A DNA stretch of 64,000 bases, taken from positions 19,291-83,290 of the forward strand of contig JAFUOD010000012.1 of NCBI GenBank assembly GCA_017472735.1, written 5' to 3'. A model generated the notes under the pieces. It saw nothing but the letters and a program-made list of their open reading frames with translations. It ran no database searches and had not been told where the DNA came from. Source of the stretch: Oscillospiraceae bacterium. Lineage in GTDB: Bacteria; Bacillota; Clostridia; Oscillospirales; Ruminococcaceae. Shown piece after piece: positions 7,785 through 15,700 of this stretch (positions within the stretch are counted from its first letter, which is position 1; the number at the start of each line of letters is the position of its first letter). Both the position numbers and the translations under genes were made by a program.

Positions 7785-8417
7785 GTGACAATTAAAAACC
7801 GAATTTTGGTGACACTTTGTCACGAAGGTCCTGCTTCTCGCGCAGAGCTTGCAAAGCGTTTAGACCTTTCAGCCTCTCATATTTCAGAGGCGGTAAACGA
7901 GCTTCTCGAAAAAGAAATATTAGTTGAATCGGGTTACAGACAGGATAACTCCCGAGGACGAAAAAGCACTCTTTTAAACTTCAATGTGTCCTATCGTTTT
8001 GCGCTGGGCTTGGGGTTTGCCGATAACATAATGAGCATTGGACTGACAACCGTAACCGGAGAAGTTTTGGGAAAAGAGGTCACAACCATTGACCCTCACC
8101 TAACTAAAGATGAGCTTTTTGATATTGCTATGAAAATGGTTATGGGGATTTTAAGAAACTGTTGCCTTACCATGTCCTCGCTTTTGGGAATTGGGCTTTG
8201 TGTTAAACAAACTGCCGCGCGAAGATATTATGTTGATGCCTCGCTCGAAGAAATAATTGCAGATGTGCACCAATATACAAAGCAAAAAATCGTGTTCGAG
8301 CCTGCCGAGGAATATTTGCAGGCTGACCCGAAAATTGCCTCGATAAGCCGAGAAGAGCTTTACCTTTTCGGCGCCGCAAAGGTTGTAAGAGACCTGTTTT
8401 TATATGCCGACATATAA
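7785..8417 (+). CDS. Truncated ROK-like winged-helix regulator
   Basis: 210 residues from a GTG at 7785, preferred over a TTG at 7782 because AGAGGTGA lies six bases away. The N-terminus is a MarR/ROK-type winged helix (SRAELAKRLDLSASHISEAVNELLEKEIL, then a GRKSTLLNFN wing). The next segment (YRFALGLGFADNIMSIGLTTVTGEVLGKE) matches the beginning of an NagC/XylR ROK domain, but the zinc motif and the second half of the roughly 400-residue ROK fold are missing. I infer a DNA-binding regulator that has lost sugar-kinase features. It follows the kinase gene by 25 bases and ends at a strong terminator. Confidence 0.7.
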   Translation: MTIKNRILVTLCHEGPASRAELAKRLDLSASHISEAVNELLEKEILVESGYRQDNSRGRKSTLLNFNVSYRFALGLGFADNIMSIGLTTVTGEVLGKEVTTIDPHLTKDELFDIAMKMVMGILRNCCLTMSSLLGIGLCVKQTAARRYYVDASLEEIIADVHQYTKQKIVFEPAEEYLQADPKIASISREELYLFGAAKVVRDLFLYADI

Positions 8418-8422
8418 ATTTA

Positions 8423-8456
8423 AATCAGCACTCTTTTAAAAGAGTGCTGATTTTTT
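8423..8456. terminator. Bidirectional intrinsic terminator
   Basis: Perfect 15-bp palindromic stem AATCAGCACTCTTTT/AAAAGAGTGCTGATT followed by T residues, between convergent genes. Confidence 0.9.
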
Positions 8457-8457
8457 G

Positions 8458-9192
8458 CTATAAGAATATTAACCACAAAATGCCGTAAACCACCGGCTGA
8501 TGAAGCATGTAAATAATCAGCGAGTGCCTGCCTATCCATTCAAGCGGCTTAATTCTCGGCTTTTTTAAGAATTTTAAAAGGTCAAGCCGCTTAAATATTC
8601 CAAACAAGAAATATCCTGCCTGATATAAAAAGATCCACGGCAGCAGAGGGAAATAATCTGACGACCTGAAATTGAACGGAGGAAAACCGAGATATGCGGT
8701 GAAATCGTTTAAATAAAAGCTTCTCGGCACCGTAAACCATGTTGAGGCAATGCCGATGCCACCGTAATTGACATTTTCAAACATCAAAAACAAAGCAAGC
8801 ATTATTCCAAAGCCGACAAATGGGTTAAACTTTTTATAAACATAATCAAGAGGTATCATTAAAAGCATGCCTGTACCGATTAAGCTTAACACGCCGAATT
8901 TTACAATTTGGTCGGGCATAAATAGATATGTCGCAAGCGTTATAACTACCGAGCCGCCCAGAACAAGCAAAGCGCGCTTTAACCTTTTGCTGCCTAACCG
9001 ACAGCAAAAGCCAGAAAGCAAAATGAACGTGCAACAAATGCACTGCTGCCATATATCGCTCGAGGGCGAGATGTACCACTTTATTCGAACTCCAAATATA
9101 TAAACAATGTCATAAAGTGCGTGATAAGCTATCATGTTTAAAAGCGCAAACGCACGCAGGCTGTCAAGCAAATGGTATCTTTCCTTTTCCAT
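8458..9192 (-). CDS. Membrane acyltransferase-like protein, heparan-alpha-glucosaminide acetyltransferase (DUF1624) type
   Basis: 244 residues from the ATG at 9192, which has GGAGAGG eight bases upstream (a GTG three codons earlier is possible). Six to seven hydrophobic helices are visible. The N-terminal HLLDSLRAFALLNMIAYHALYD carries the R and H residues typical of DUF1624, and the C-terminal WIGRHSLIIYMLHQPVVYG is the usual ending of this group. Known relatives are polytopic acyltransferases acting on sugars at the membrane; the natural substrate is unknown. It has its own near-consensus promoter. Confidence 0.78.
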   Translation of the reverse strand: MEKERYHLLDSLRAFALLNMIAYHALYDIVYIFGVRIKWYISPSSDIWQQCICCTFILLSGFCCRLGSKRLKRALLVLGGSVVITLATYLFMPDQIVKFGVLSLIGTGMLLMIPLDYVYKKFNPFVGFGIMLALFLMFENVNYGGIGIASTWFTVPRSFYLNDFTAYLGFPPFNFRSSDYFPLLPWIFLYQAGYFLFGIFKRLDLLKFLKKPRIKPLEWIGRHSLIIYMLHQPVVYGILWLIFL

Positions 9193-9220
9193 GATACTCA
9201 CCTCTCCAAAGTTTTATAAT

Positions 9221-9249
9221 ATTGTAACAGCGAGTATGGATTTTGTCAA
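9221..9249 (-). promoter_or_regulatory. Sigma-A promoter of the DUF1624 gene
   Basis: TTGACA (9244-9249), exactly 17 bases, TACAAT (9221-9226) on the minus strand. Confidence 0.8.
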
Positions 9250-9255
9250 TGCAAG

Positions 9256-9284
9256 CAAAAAGCCCTTCCCAAAAACGGGAAGGA
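9256..9284 (-). terminator. Terminator of the FtsX-type permease gene
   Basis: Stem CCTTCCC/GGGAAGG (9264-9270, 9277-9283) followed on the minus strand by CTTTTTG. Confidence 0.8.
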
Positions 9285-9297
9285 CTTTTGTTTTGAA

Positions 9298-12144
9298 TTA
9301 ATCTTCACCAAGTTTAAGAGCCTTGTTAATGTTGATCTGCTTAATGAGGTGTGCAATGACTGCAAAGCCAACAAGAAGCATAACAAGAACAATTATGTAA
9401 AGCTTGATGTAGTCGCCTCTTTCGGATACTACTACAAAAGGAGGAACCTGGTCGGTTACATTGTAGAGCACCTGGAACAAAGGCACGAACAAATCGGAAG
9501 CTATGCCGCCGATGATGATCGAAAGGAAGATAGATACGCCGGAAACAAGAACCTGTTCATAAACGATCATCGAAATGATCTCGCCAAACGACATACCCAT
9601 AGCTCTTAAAATACCGAACTGTAATGTTCTTCCCTTAATCGAAAGGATCCAGTAAATCAAGAAACCGATGAAGCACATTGCCATGATGATGATAAAGCCC
9701 AAGGTAAGCGCACCGTTAACACCCTGCAAAACAGCATCGGTTTTAGACGAGGTTACCATCTGAGATGAAACATCAAGTCTGGTTGCGGTAATGTCAGCTG
9801 CAACAACCGAGTCATAAAGGTCAGAGATCTTGGCATCGTCCTTAAGCGACATCCAAACCTGGTAAGGCTCGGTAATTGTCATAACATTAATGTAATCATA
9901 GTTAAGAATTACAAAGTCCTTATAATCGCCTGCCGAGTTTCTTTCATAAGGGTTAAGGCTGGGCCAATAATCAACAACTGCAACAACGGTTGCTTCAAAC
10001 CAATCGTTCTTGCTCCACTTAATGCTTATTCTGTCACCAAGGTTAACGCCGTATTTCTCCTGATAAGAGCTGGAGATAATTGCGCCGTCCTGACATTCGC
10101 TTAAGGCATTAATGTAGTGGTTAATGTGTACAGGCAAGAGGTTATCTCTGAACCAGCAAACATCAGCAAACTGATGAGCGATAATACCCATTACCTGACA
10201 GTCTGTCTGTGTCTTGTCGTTAAATCTTAGCTGAACAGTGTCGCGTTTGAATACAGGCGTAGCAACGTCAACACCTGCAAGTGTCTCATATCTTTCAAAT
10301 ACAGGCTCAGTATACTGAGTAACGCTTGTTTCGCCGCCGTCTTCTTCCGAATAGATCTTAACTCTGGTGGTCTTCCAAGCTTCTTCTAATACCACGTCTG
10401 CACCAAGGTTATATTTGATTCTTTCCTCGGTATTGCGGTTAATAGCTCGTGCTGTGTTAGCCGAGAAGATGCCAAGTGCAACGGTAAGAATAAGGAAGAT
10501 CATAATGAACTTCTCTCTGCCCGAGGAAGAACGGCCGATGTTGTTGAGCGAAATGTAAGCAGCGGGCGACCAATGTTTTCTTCCGATAAAGTAGACCAAA
10601 CGGATGAAGTAAGGATAAAGTCTTACGCAAACCAAGCCTGCGCCCAAAATGAATACGGTGGAAACCGCAAACATCAGCGGGTTCATTGTCGAGGCAACTT
10701 CGCTTATGCCTTGCTCAATAAGCTTCTGTTCACGGCGATTGTGGAACCAAAGCCATACAACAGGTAGAATAAGGCAAGCAAAATCGAGATACATCTTCTG
10801 CCAGAAGGGCTTTTCAAAGCTCTTTGCTTTTTTCTGCTTATGTGCAACAATAGAGATTCTCGACGCAGGAATGATGGGAACTAAAGTGGTAACAAAGAAT
10901 ACTGCAACCGCAACAATTGCAAACAAGAAAGCAGCAACAGAAAGCTTTGCCTGAAGTGCAGGACGGTTAACAAATTCCAAGAAGCCGTTTGATACGCCTA
11001 AGATGTTACAAAGTCCCAAACCTACAAACGGTCCGACAAGTGCCGAAATCGCGCCCAAAATAAGGGTTTCATAAGCGTAAATTCTTAAAATCTGCCACGA
11101 GGAAGCGCCGCGGCTCTTAAGCATTGCAATTTCGTTCTTCTCAGATTCTATATTGAGCTGAGATACCATGTAAAGGTAGAAGATAAGCATTAAGCACACG
11201 GGAATATCAAGCATTAAAAGGATATATTCCAACGACGCTGCCTTATCGGCATAAGCCTCTAAAACGCCCTTTGCGGGAACATCGAAGTTAACGTTTTCTT
11301 CGTCATATGCTTCTTCGTGCAATGCAAACATGTTCTGAACATGACCGATGATGTTCATATCCATGTTGTGATAGTCGATTATGTAACGACATTCAACCGA
11401 TGTGATGTTTACAATACCGGTGTAAATAAGACCTTCGGCAGCAGAAACGCCAAGCTCTTTGTTTTCGTTACCCAAAAGGGTATCAAAATCGGTAAAGAAG
11501 GTGTTGTCATAGTTCTTCATACCCTCCGACCAGTAGGTGTCTGTCTCGTCAGAAAGTGTAAAGGTACCAACGACCTCAAGCTTAACGGTGTCACCGGGGG
11601 TAACAATGTTTGTTACCTCATAGATCTGACCCATTGTGATCTGTGCAGTCTGCAAAGCCATGGGGGTACAAATAACTTCATAAACGCCGTCATCACGTCT
11701 GCCGGGTTCATACATTCTGCCCTCAAGCATGGTAATGTGTCCGTCCATCTCTGTCATGGCACCCAGCTTAAGCATCGAGGGGTTTTCCGACTCGACATTG
11801 GTAACATAAAGGTACGAGTCGTAGGTATAGCATTTATAGTTTAAGAACGGCACCAAAAGCTGGTTAAAACGGTTTGCCGAATTAGCGTAAACGTTGTTAA
11901 CCGTTGCACGCTGATTTTTGGCAGAAGTGCCGCTCACGATGGTTTTTGTAACCGCATATACGCCGGGATATTCGTTGTTCTCCTCCTGATATGCCTGCAT
12001 ATCCTTAATCAGCATTCTCTGCAAGGAAGCATGCATATAAATCGGAATTGTACTTGTCATGGCAGTAGCCATGATAAATCCGATGAGAAGGCAGATTACC
12101 ATCCACTTTGTATTGCGCATTTTTCTGAACAATAAAGTGAGCAT
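9298..12144 (-). CDS. ABC transporter permease, FtsX/MacB-type, large extracytoplasmic domains
   Basis: 948 residues with no ATPase domain. One N-terminal membrane helix (about 16-36) is followed by a long outer domain, then three or more helices with the FtsX core (SEKNEIAMLKSRGASSWQILRIYAYETL, about 335-365). A second outer domain follows, and a final set of helices carries FGILRAMGMSFGEIISMIVYEQVLVSG (about 855-885). The ExAxLxxxGxS-type segments are the coupling helices that contact LolD-like ATPases. Known relatives move lipids, lipoproteins or peptides, or transmit force across the membrane. It pairs with the adaptor gene 38 bases upstream. No ATPase gene is adjacent; two fitting ones lie at 27691-29335. 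Confidence 0.85.
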   Translation of the reverse strand: MLTLLFRKMRNTKWMVICLLIGFIMATAMTSTIPIYMHASLQRMLIKDMQAYQEENNEYPGVYAVTKTIVSGTSAKNQRATVNNVYANSANRFNQLLVPFLNYKCYTYDSYLYVTNVESENPSMLKLGAMTEMDGHITMLEGRMYEPGRRDDGVYEVICTPMALQTAQITMGQIYEVTNIVTPGDTVKLEVVGTFTLSDETDTYWSEGMKNYDNTFFTDFDTLLGNENKELGVSAAEGLIYTGIVNITSVECRYIIDYHNMDMNIIGHVQNMFALHEEAYDEENVNFDVPAKGVLEAYADKAASLEYILLMLDIPVCLMLIFYLYMVSQLNIESEKNEIAMLKSRGASSWQILRIYAYETLILGAISALVGPFVGLGLCNILGVSNGFLEFVNRPALQAKLSVAAFLFAIVAVAVFFVTTLVPIIPASRISIVAHKQKKAKSFEKPFWQKMYLDFACLILPVVWLWFHNRREQKLIEQGISEVASTMNPLMFAVSTVFILGAGLVCVRLYPYFIRLVYFIGRKHWSPAAYISLNNIGRSSSGREKFIMIFLILTVALGIFSANTARAINRNTEERIKYNLGADVVLEEAWKTTRVKIYSEEDGGETSVTQYTEPVFERYETLAGVDVATPVFKRDTVQLRFNDKTQTDCQVMGIIAHQFADVCWFRDNLLPVHINHYINALSECQDGAIISSSYQEKYGVNLGDRISIKWSKNDWFEATVVAVVDYWPSLNPYERNSAGDYKDFVILNYDYINVMTITEPYQVWMSLKDDAKISDLYDSVVAADITATRLDVSSQMVTSSKTDAVLQGVNGALTLGFIIIMAMCFIGFLIYWILSIKGRTLQFGILRAMGMSFGEIISMIVYEQVLVSGVSIFLSIIIGGIASDLFVPLFQVLYNVTDQVPPFVVVSERGDYIKLYIIVLVMLLVGFAVIAHLIKQININKALKLGED

Positions 12145-12182
12145 TTTCTTTCCTCCTAATAATTATGAAAGCTTACGAAATC

Positions 12183-13229
12183 TTATCTGATGATGATTTC
12201 GTCGCCCACTTCAAGACCGGAAGTGATTTCAACAAGCGAGCCGCTCTGCAAACCGATCGCTACGTTTCTTTGTACCTTCTGGTTGTTTTCAAATACATAA
12301 ACACACTTAACGTTGTTTACAGTCTTGATAAGGTTAGCCGAAATAACAATAACATTCTCACGCTTATCCAAAATCAAAAGGGTATCGGCAATGTTGCCGA
12401 CAGCCGAAGATTCGGGAATCATATCATTAAACTTAACAATAATTCTGTCCGATGTTTCCTGTGTTACATATTCACCGTTTTCATCGACCTTAGCTGCGCC
12501 GGTGGTTTCGTCCCAAAGTCTCGAAATTGTACTTTCTACAATTGTGCCGTCGAAATATTCGCCCTCGTAACGGATGGTGATGGGGCGGCCAACCATGAAT
12601 TCGCTTACGTTATCATCCGGGTTGATTTTAATGTAAAGGTCTGTAATGTCAATAACGGTTGCAACAACCTCACCTGCGTTGACCCAGTCGCCGGGAGAAA
12701 GTGTCATAACCTGAGAAACAGTACCTGCAACATCAGTATAAAGCTTTGCAGCGTCCTTTTCGGCATAAAGCTTGTCAAGCTCGTTCTGCAAAAGCTGAAT
12801 ATCCAAAAGCTCCTTAGCCTTAACGGTTTCGCTTTCCTTCTTTTCAATTGCGATCTGATATTCAAGCTCTTCACGTTGCATCTCAAGCTCCATAAGCGAG
12901 ATCTCAATGTCAAGCTCATAAGTTTCAAATTCAGCAATAAGGTCTCCGACCTCAACAACGTCGCCGGCAGATACATAAACGCCCTTGATGTTACCGCCGC
13001 GGTCGGTAAATCTTGCCTTATATTCTGTGCCCGAGGCGATGGTGCCTGCTGTCAATACCTGCTTGGTAATATCTTTAAGTTCAGCAGTGGTGGTTGTGTA
13101 GGATACTTCGCTTGCCTTGACTACGGGAGCTTCTAAAACCTCTTCCTCTTCGGGGAGGAAATAGCAGCCGCTCATTACAAACATTGTAAGAGCCATTAAA
13201 ACAAGCAAAATGGATTTTGTTAGTTTCAT
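12183..13229 (-). CDS. MacA/HlyD-like membrane-fusion lipoprotein
   Basis: 348 residues. The signal peptide ends at a lipobox with MSGC (Cys at 21). A lipoyl/barrel-sandwich half (about 60-110, GNIKGVYVSAGDVVEVGDLIAEF) is split by a coiled-coil hairpin (about 108-160, rich in E, L, K), then the second lipoyl half (DVAGTVSQVMTLSPGDWVNAGEVVATV), a beta-barrel domain and a C-terminal membrane-proximal domain ending VTSGLEVGDEIII-like. Known role: the extracytoplasmic partner of MacB-type permeases; in Gram-positives it stays on the outer face of the membrane. It is first in a two-gene operon with the FtsX permease. Confidence 0.87.
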   Translation of the reverse strand: MKLTKSILLVLMALTMFVMSGCYFLPEEEEVLEAPVVKASEVSYTTTTAELKDITKQVLTAGTIASGTEYKARFTDRGGNIKGVYVSAGDVVEVGDLIAEFETYELDIEISLMELEMQREELEYQIAIEKKESETVKAKELLDIQLLQNELDKLYAEKDAAKLYTDVAGTVSQVMTLSPGDWVNAGEVVATVIDITDLYIKINPDDNVSEFMVGRPITIRYEGEYFDGTIVESTISRLWDETTGAAKVDENGEYVTQETSDRIIVKFNDMIPESSAVGNIADTLLILDKRENVIVISANLIKTVNNVKCVYVFENNQKVQRNVAIGLQSGSLVEITSGLEVGDEIIIR

Positions 13230-13272
13230 ATGCGTTCATCCTTTCGATTTGGCTAAAATTCGCCTTATAGTC

Positions 13273-13301
13273 ATTCTACCAAAAAATCAACAATTACACA
13301 A
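13273..13301 (-). promoter_or_regulatory. Sigma-A-like promoter of the adaptor-permease operon
   Basis: Minus-strand TTGTGT (13296-13301), 17-base spacer, TAGAAT (13273-13278), about 44 bases before the ATG. Confidence 0.6.
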
Positions 13302-13374
13302 TAGGTTTTTACAATCTAATTAACAAAACCAAGTAATATTTTTTACAATTTAATGTTTCTAAATTGTAAATAAA

Positions 13375-13403
13375 TTCACCGCACGAAGACTTTCATACGG
13401 TGA
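13375..13403 (-). terminator. Possible terminator of the GH26-like gene
   Basis: Stem TTCACCG/CGGTGAA with a 15-base loop just past the stop; the T-run (TTTATTT) is weak. Confidence 0.4.
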
Positions 13404-13412
13404 ATGCTTTTG

Positions 13413-15026
13413 TTATTCAAAGTTTACCTCGTCACGAGTTATGACCGCCGAGCTGTTATAAAAGACCACCCACTCAGCTTCGGTCATATCCCCTCCAAAA
13501 CCACCCTGAGCATCAACAACATATTCGCCCGACCAAACGCAGGCATAACCAAAATATGCTCTGTCCGTAACAATGTTAACAGGCGAGGGCAACACGTTGC
13601 ATTCGCTTATAACAACGGGTTTTGTTAAAGAAATCTCGGCAAAGGTGTGCAAAAGATTCACGCGTGACGAAGAATTCCATGCCTGCTCGCTGAAGTCGTA
13701 AATATCAAGCGAGATAATATCGCACCATTCATCGCCCACATACCAGTCCTTGTCCTGTCCGTTCCAGACAAAAATAAGGTTGTCTAAATGCCAATAATCG
13801 GTCAGGCGCATATAAATCAGTCTGTAAAGCCAAAGGTAGGCATCTTTATCCTCGCCCCACCAATACCAGCCGCCGCTTGCCTCGGGCAGAGGTCTGAACA
13901 ATACGGGTATATCAAGCTCTTTAAGCCTTAAAAGCTCGGCAGCAATTTCGTCAATATCCGCCAGCAACGACATTGCTTCATCGCTTACTCCGCCGCTTTC
14001 ATAAAGCTCGTTAAGCTTCGATTCGCTCATTCGGGCAATATCATGTGCGTTCACAGCCTTTTTAACGTCGAAGTCAGACTTCTCGGCATAAACCGAGCCG
14101 CCCTTTACCCAATGCCACACATAGCCAACAATACCGCCGTTTTCGGCATAATCAATTGCATATTCAACATCGCCGCTGTCGGCACCTGTGGCATAATCCA
14201 TCAGCTCGCCAAATCTAATTGCAGGGTATTTGCCTGTATAGCGCAAAACCTCGTATATCTCGTTGTTTGTGCCCTGCGAGCACTGCTGTGCGCTTAAGGT
14301 CGCCTTGCCGTAGCTTTGGCAGAGGTATTCATAAAGCGCTCTTGCCGAATCGGATGCTTTTGAGTTTGAAAGCACACCGCCTGCGTTATAAGCAAAGTCG
14401 ATAACCGACTTTGAATCCTCTAAAATAACATAGTCGAAATCTGCTTCGGCAGTCAGCTTTCCAAAGGTAATATAATGCTCGCCTTCTGACAGATAAATGT
14501 TTTCAAACTTGACTGCTTCAAAGCTTCCGCTTCCCGAAAGACTGAAACTGCCAAATGCGCTTCCGTCCACATACATAATTCCTGTCAAAAGTTTATCCGA
14601 GGCGGCACATACCGTTATGTTATAATGCTGGTCCGAAACCGCCGCAACCGTTATTCTAAGCTCGCTGTCGGGCAAAGATACGCCCGAAACATAACCCTCG
14701 CCGATGTACCCTTCTCTAAAAGCGGCCGCCTGAGCATAGCCCGAAACCTCGCCTTCCTCAGCCTGATACATTTCAAGGCAATACTGCACGTTAAAATCAA
14801 TCTCCTCAAGCTCGGATTGCCCATAAGTCGGCAAGTCAAAATCAGGCTCGGTTATCAGGGGGGCGCCTGCCTCGGGCAGAGGGGTATCGGTCACATCCTC
14901 TGTTACAATCTGCTCATAAGGTATGTTATGATCGCTCGCCAAGGTTCCGTTTGCAGGCGACGATTGCGCCCCGCAGCCAACCAGAAGCACAAGTGCCAGC
15001 ATAACGCAAATTATCCGCTTTATCAT
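13413..15026 (-). CDS. GH26-like beta-mannanase family lipoprotein with N-terminal carbohydrate-binding module
   Basis: 537 residues from the ATG at 15026; a TTG at 15032, adjacent to the bioY stop, is also possible. The signal peptide ends in a lipobox (LLVGCG). Residues about 85-205 look like a CBM35/CBM6 module (YQAEEGEVSGYA, then SEGEHYITFGKL). The rest matches GH26: an IRFGELMDY strand, VGYVWHWVKGG, the acid/base segment FRPLPEASGGWYWWG and the nucleophile strand KPVVISECN. GH26 enzymes cleave beta-1,4-mannan or related glycans. The residue before the acid/base Glu is Pro, where His is usual, so activity may differ. It is downstream of bioY. Confidence 0.75.
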   Translation of the reverse strand: MIKRIICVMLALVLLVGCGAQSSPANGTLASDHNIPYEQIVTEDVTDTPLPEAGAPLITEPDFDLPTYGQSELEEIDFNVQYCLEMYQAEEGEVSGYAQAAAFREGYIGEGYVSGVSLPDSELRITVAAVSDQHYNITVCAASDKLLTGIMYVDGSAFGSFSLSGSGSFEAVKFENIYLSEGEHYITFGKLTAEADFDYVILEDSKSVIDFAYNAGGVLSNSKASDSARALYEYLCQSYGKATLSAQQCSQGTNNEIYEVLRYTGKYPAIRFGELMDYATGADSGDVEYAIDYAENGGIVGYVWHWVKGGSVYAEKSDFDVKKAVNAHDIARMSESKLNELYESGGVSDEAMSLLADIDEIAAELLRLKELDIPVLFRPLPEASGGWYWWGEDKDAYLWLYRLIYMRLTDYWHLDNLIFVWNGQDKDWYVGDEWCDIISLDIYDFSEQAWNSSSRVNLLHTFAEISLTKPVVISECNVLPSPVNIVTDRAYFGYACVWSGEYVVDAQGGFGGDMTEAEWVVFYNSSAVITRDEVNFE

Positions 15027-15032
15027 AATCAA

Positions 15033-15539
15033 TCATGCTCCTTTCAGCGCGTGCTTAAGCTTTGGTACCAAAATGCACGCAAGAACTATTTTTATAAAGT
15101 CAACAACGATAAACGGCAAACAGCAAACAACTATCGAGATTAAAAAGCTCGCTTTTGTTACGATCATATACCATGCCGTTCCGACAAGATATATAGCTAA
15201 AGTGGCAATACAAATTGTCGAAAACAATCCTATTTTGTCTTTTAGTATAGTTATTATCGCTGTTGCAAGCAAATAACCTATAATAAATCCGCCGGTAGGC
15301 CCCAAAAGCACCTGCAAGCCTCCTGCAAAGCCGGAAAAAACGGGCACGCCAAGCGCGCCTAACATTATATAAACAGATACCGCGGCAATTGCTTTTTTAA
15401 TGTCGGTCAGCCCTGCTATAAAATATATTCCAAAGCTTGCAAGAGTTATCGGCACAGCACCAACGGGTATTACCCACGGCGAAATAACGCACATTGCCGC
15501 TGCATAAAGCGCTGTAAGAGTTAAATTCTTATATTTCAT
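15033..15539 (-). CDS. bioY: Biotin transporter BioY (ECF-type S component)
   Basis: 168 residues and about six hydrophobic helices. The BioY signature GVPVFSGFAGGLQVLLGPTGG is visible at about 64-84, and the N-terminus has the usual VPITLASFGIYFIAGL segment. Known role: binds biotin in the membrane and imports it with a shared EcfA-EcfT energy module, which is not in the window. A palindrome AAGTATACTT (15577-15586) overlaps the promoter and could be a repressor site. The GH26-like gene follows within a few bases, perhaps by chance rather than shared function. Confidence 0.9.
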   Translation of the reverse strand: MKYKNLTLTALYAAAMCVISPWVIPVGAVPITLASFGIYFIAGLTDIKKAIAAVSVYIMLGALGVPVFSGFAGGLQVLLGPTGGFIIGYLLATAIITILKDKIGLFSTICIATLAIYLVGTAWYMIVTKASFLISIVVCCLPFIVVDFIKIVLACILVPKLKHALKGA

Positions 15540-15576
15540 AATTACAAACTGTCACCTTTAGATGAAAATATACGAT

Positions 15577-15606
15577 AAGTATACTTAATCGCATATATTA
15601 AAGCAA
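15577..15606 (-). promoter_or_regulatory. Promoter and possible operator of bioY
   Basis: Minus-strand TTGCTT (15601-15606), 17-base spacer, TATACT (15578-15583); the -10 box lies in the palindrome AAGTATACTT. I do not see a full BirA-type operator. Confidence 0.45.
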
Positions 15607-15649
15607 TTATAGCATATTTTTTTCGGTTTGGCTACCCTTACCCTTGTCA

Positions 15650-15690
15650 AAAAGAAAACTGCTGTTAAGCCAAGCCTAACAGCAGTTTAT
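15650..15690 (-). terminator. Terminator of the ten-gene transporter operon
   Basis: Perfect stem AACTGCTGTTA/TAACAGCAGTT (15657-15667, 15677-15687), followed on the minus strand by TTTTCTTTTTG. Confidence 0.9.
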
Positions 15691-15700
15691 CTATATAATA

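Noticed and set aside
12165-13136. A 323-codon plus-strand frame opposite the MacA-like gene
   Set aside because: Cys/Asn-rich sequence without family features; the minus strand has a lipobox and lipoyl halves.
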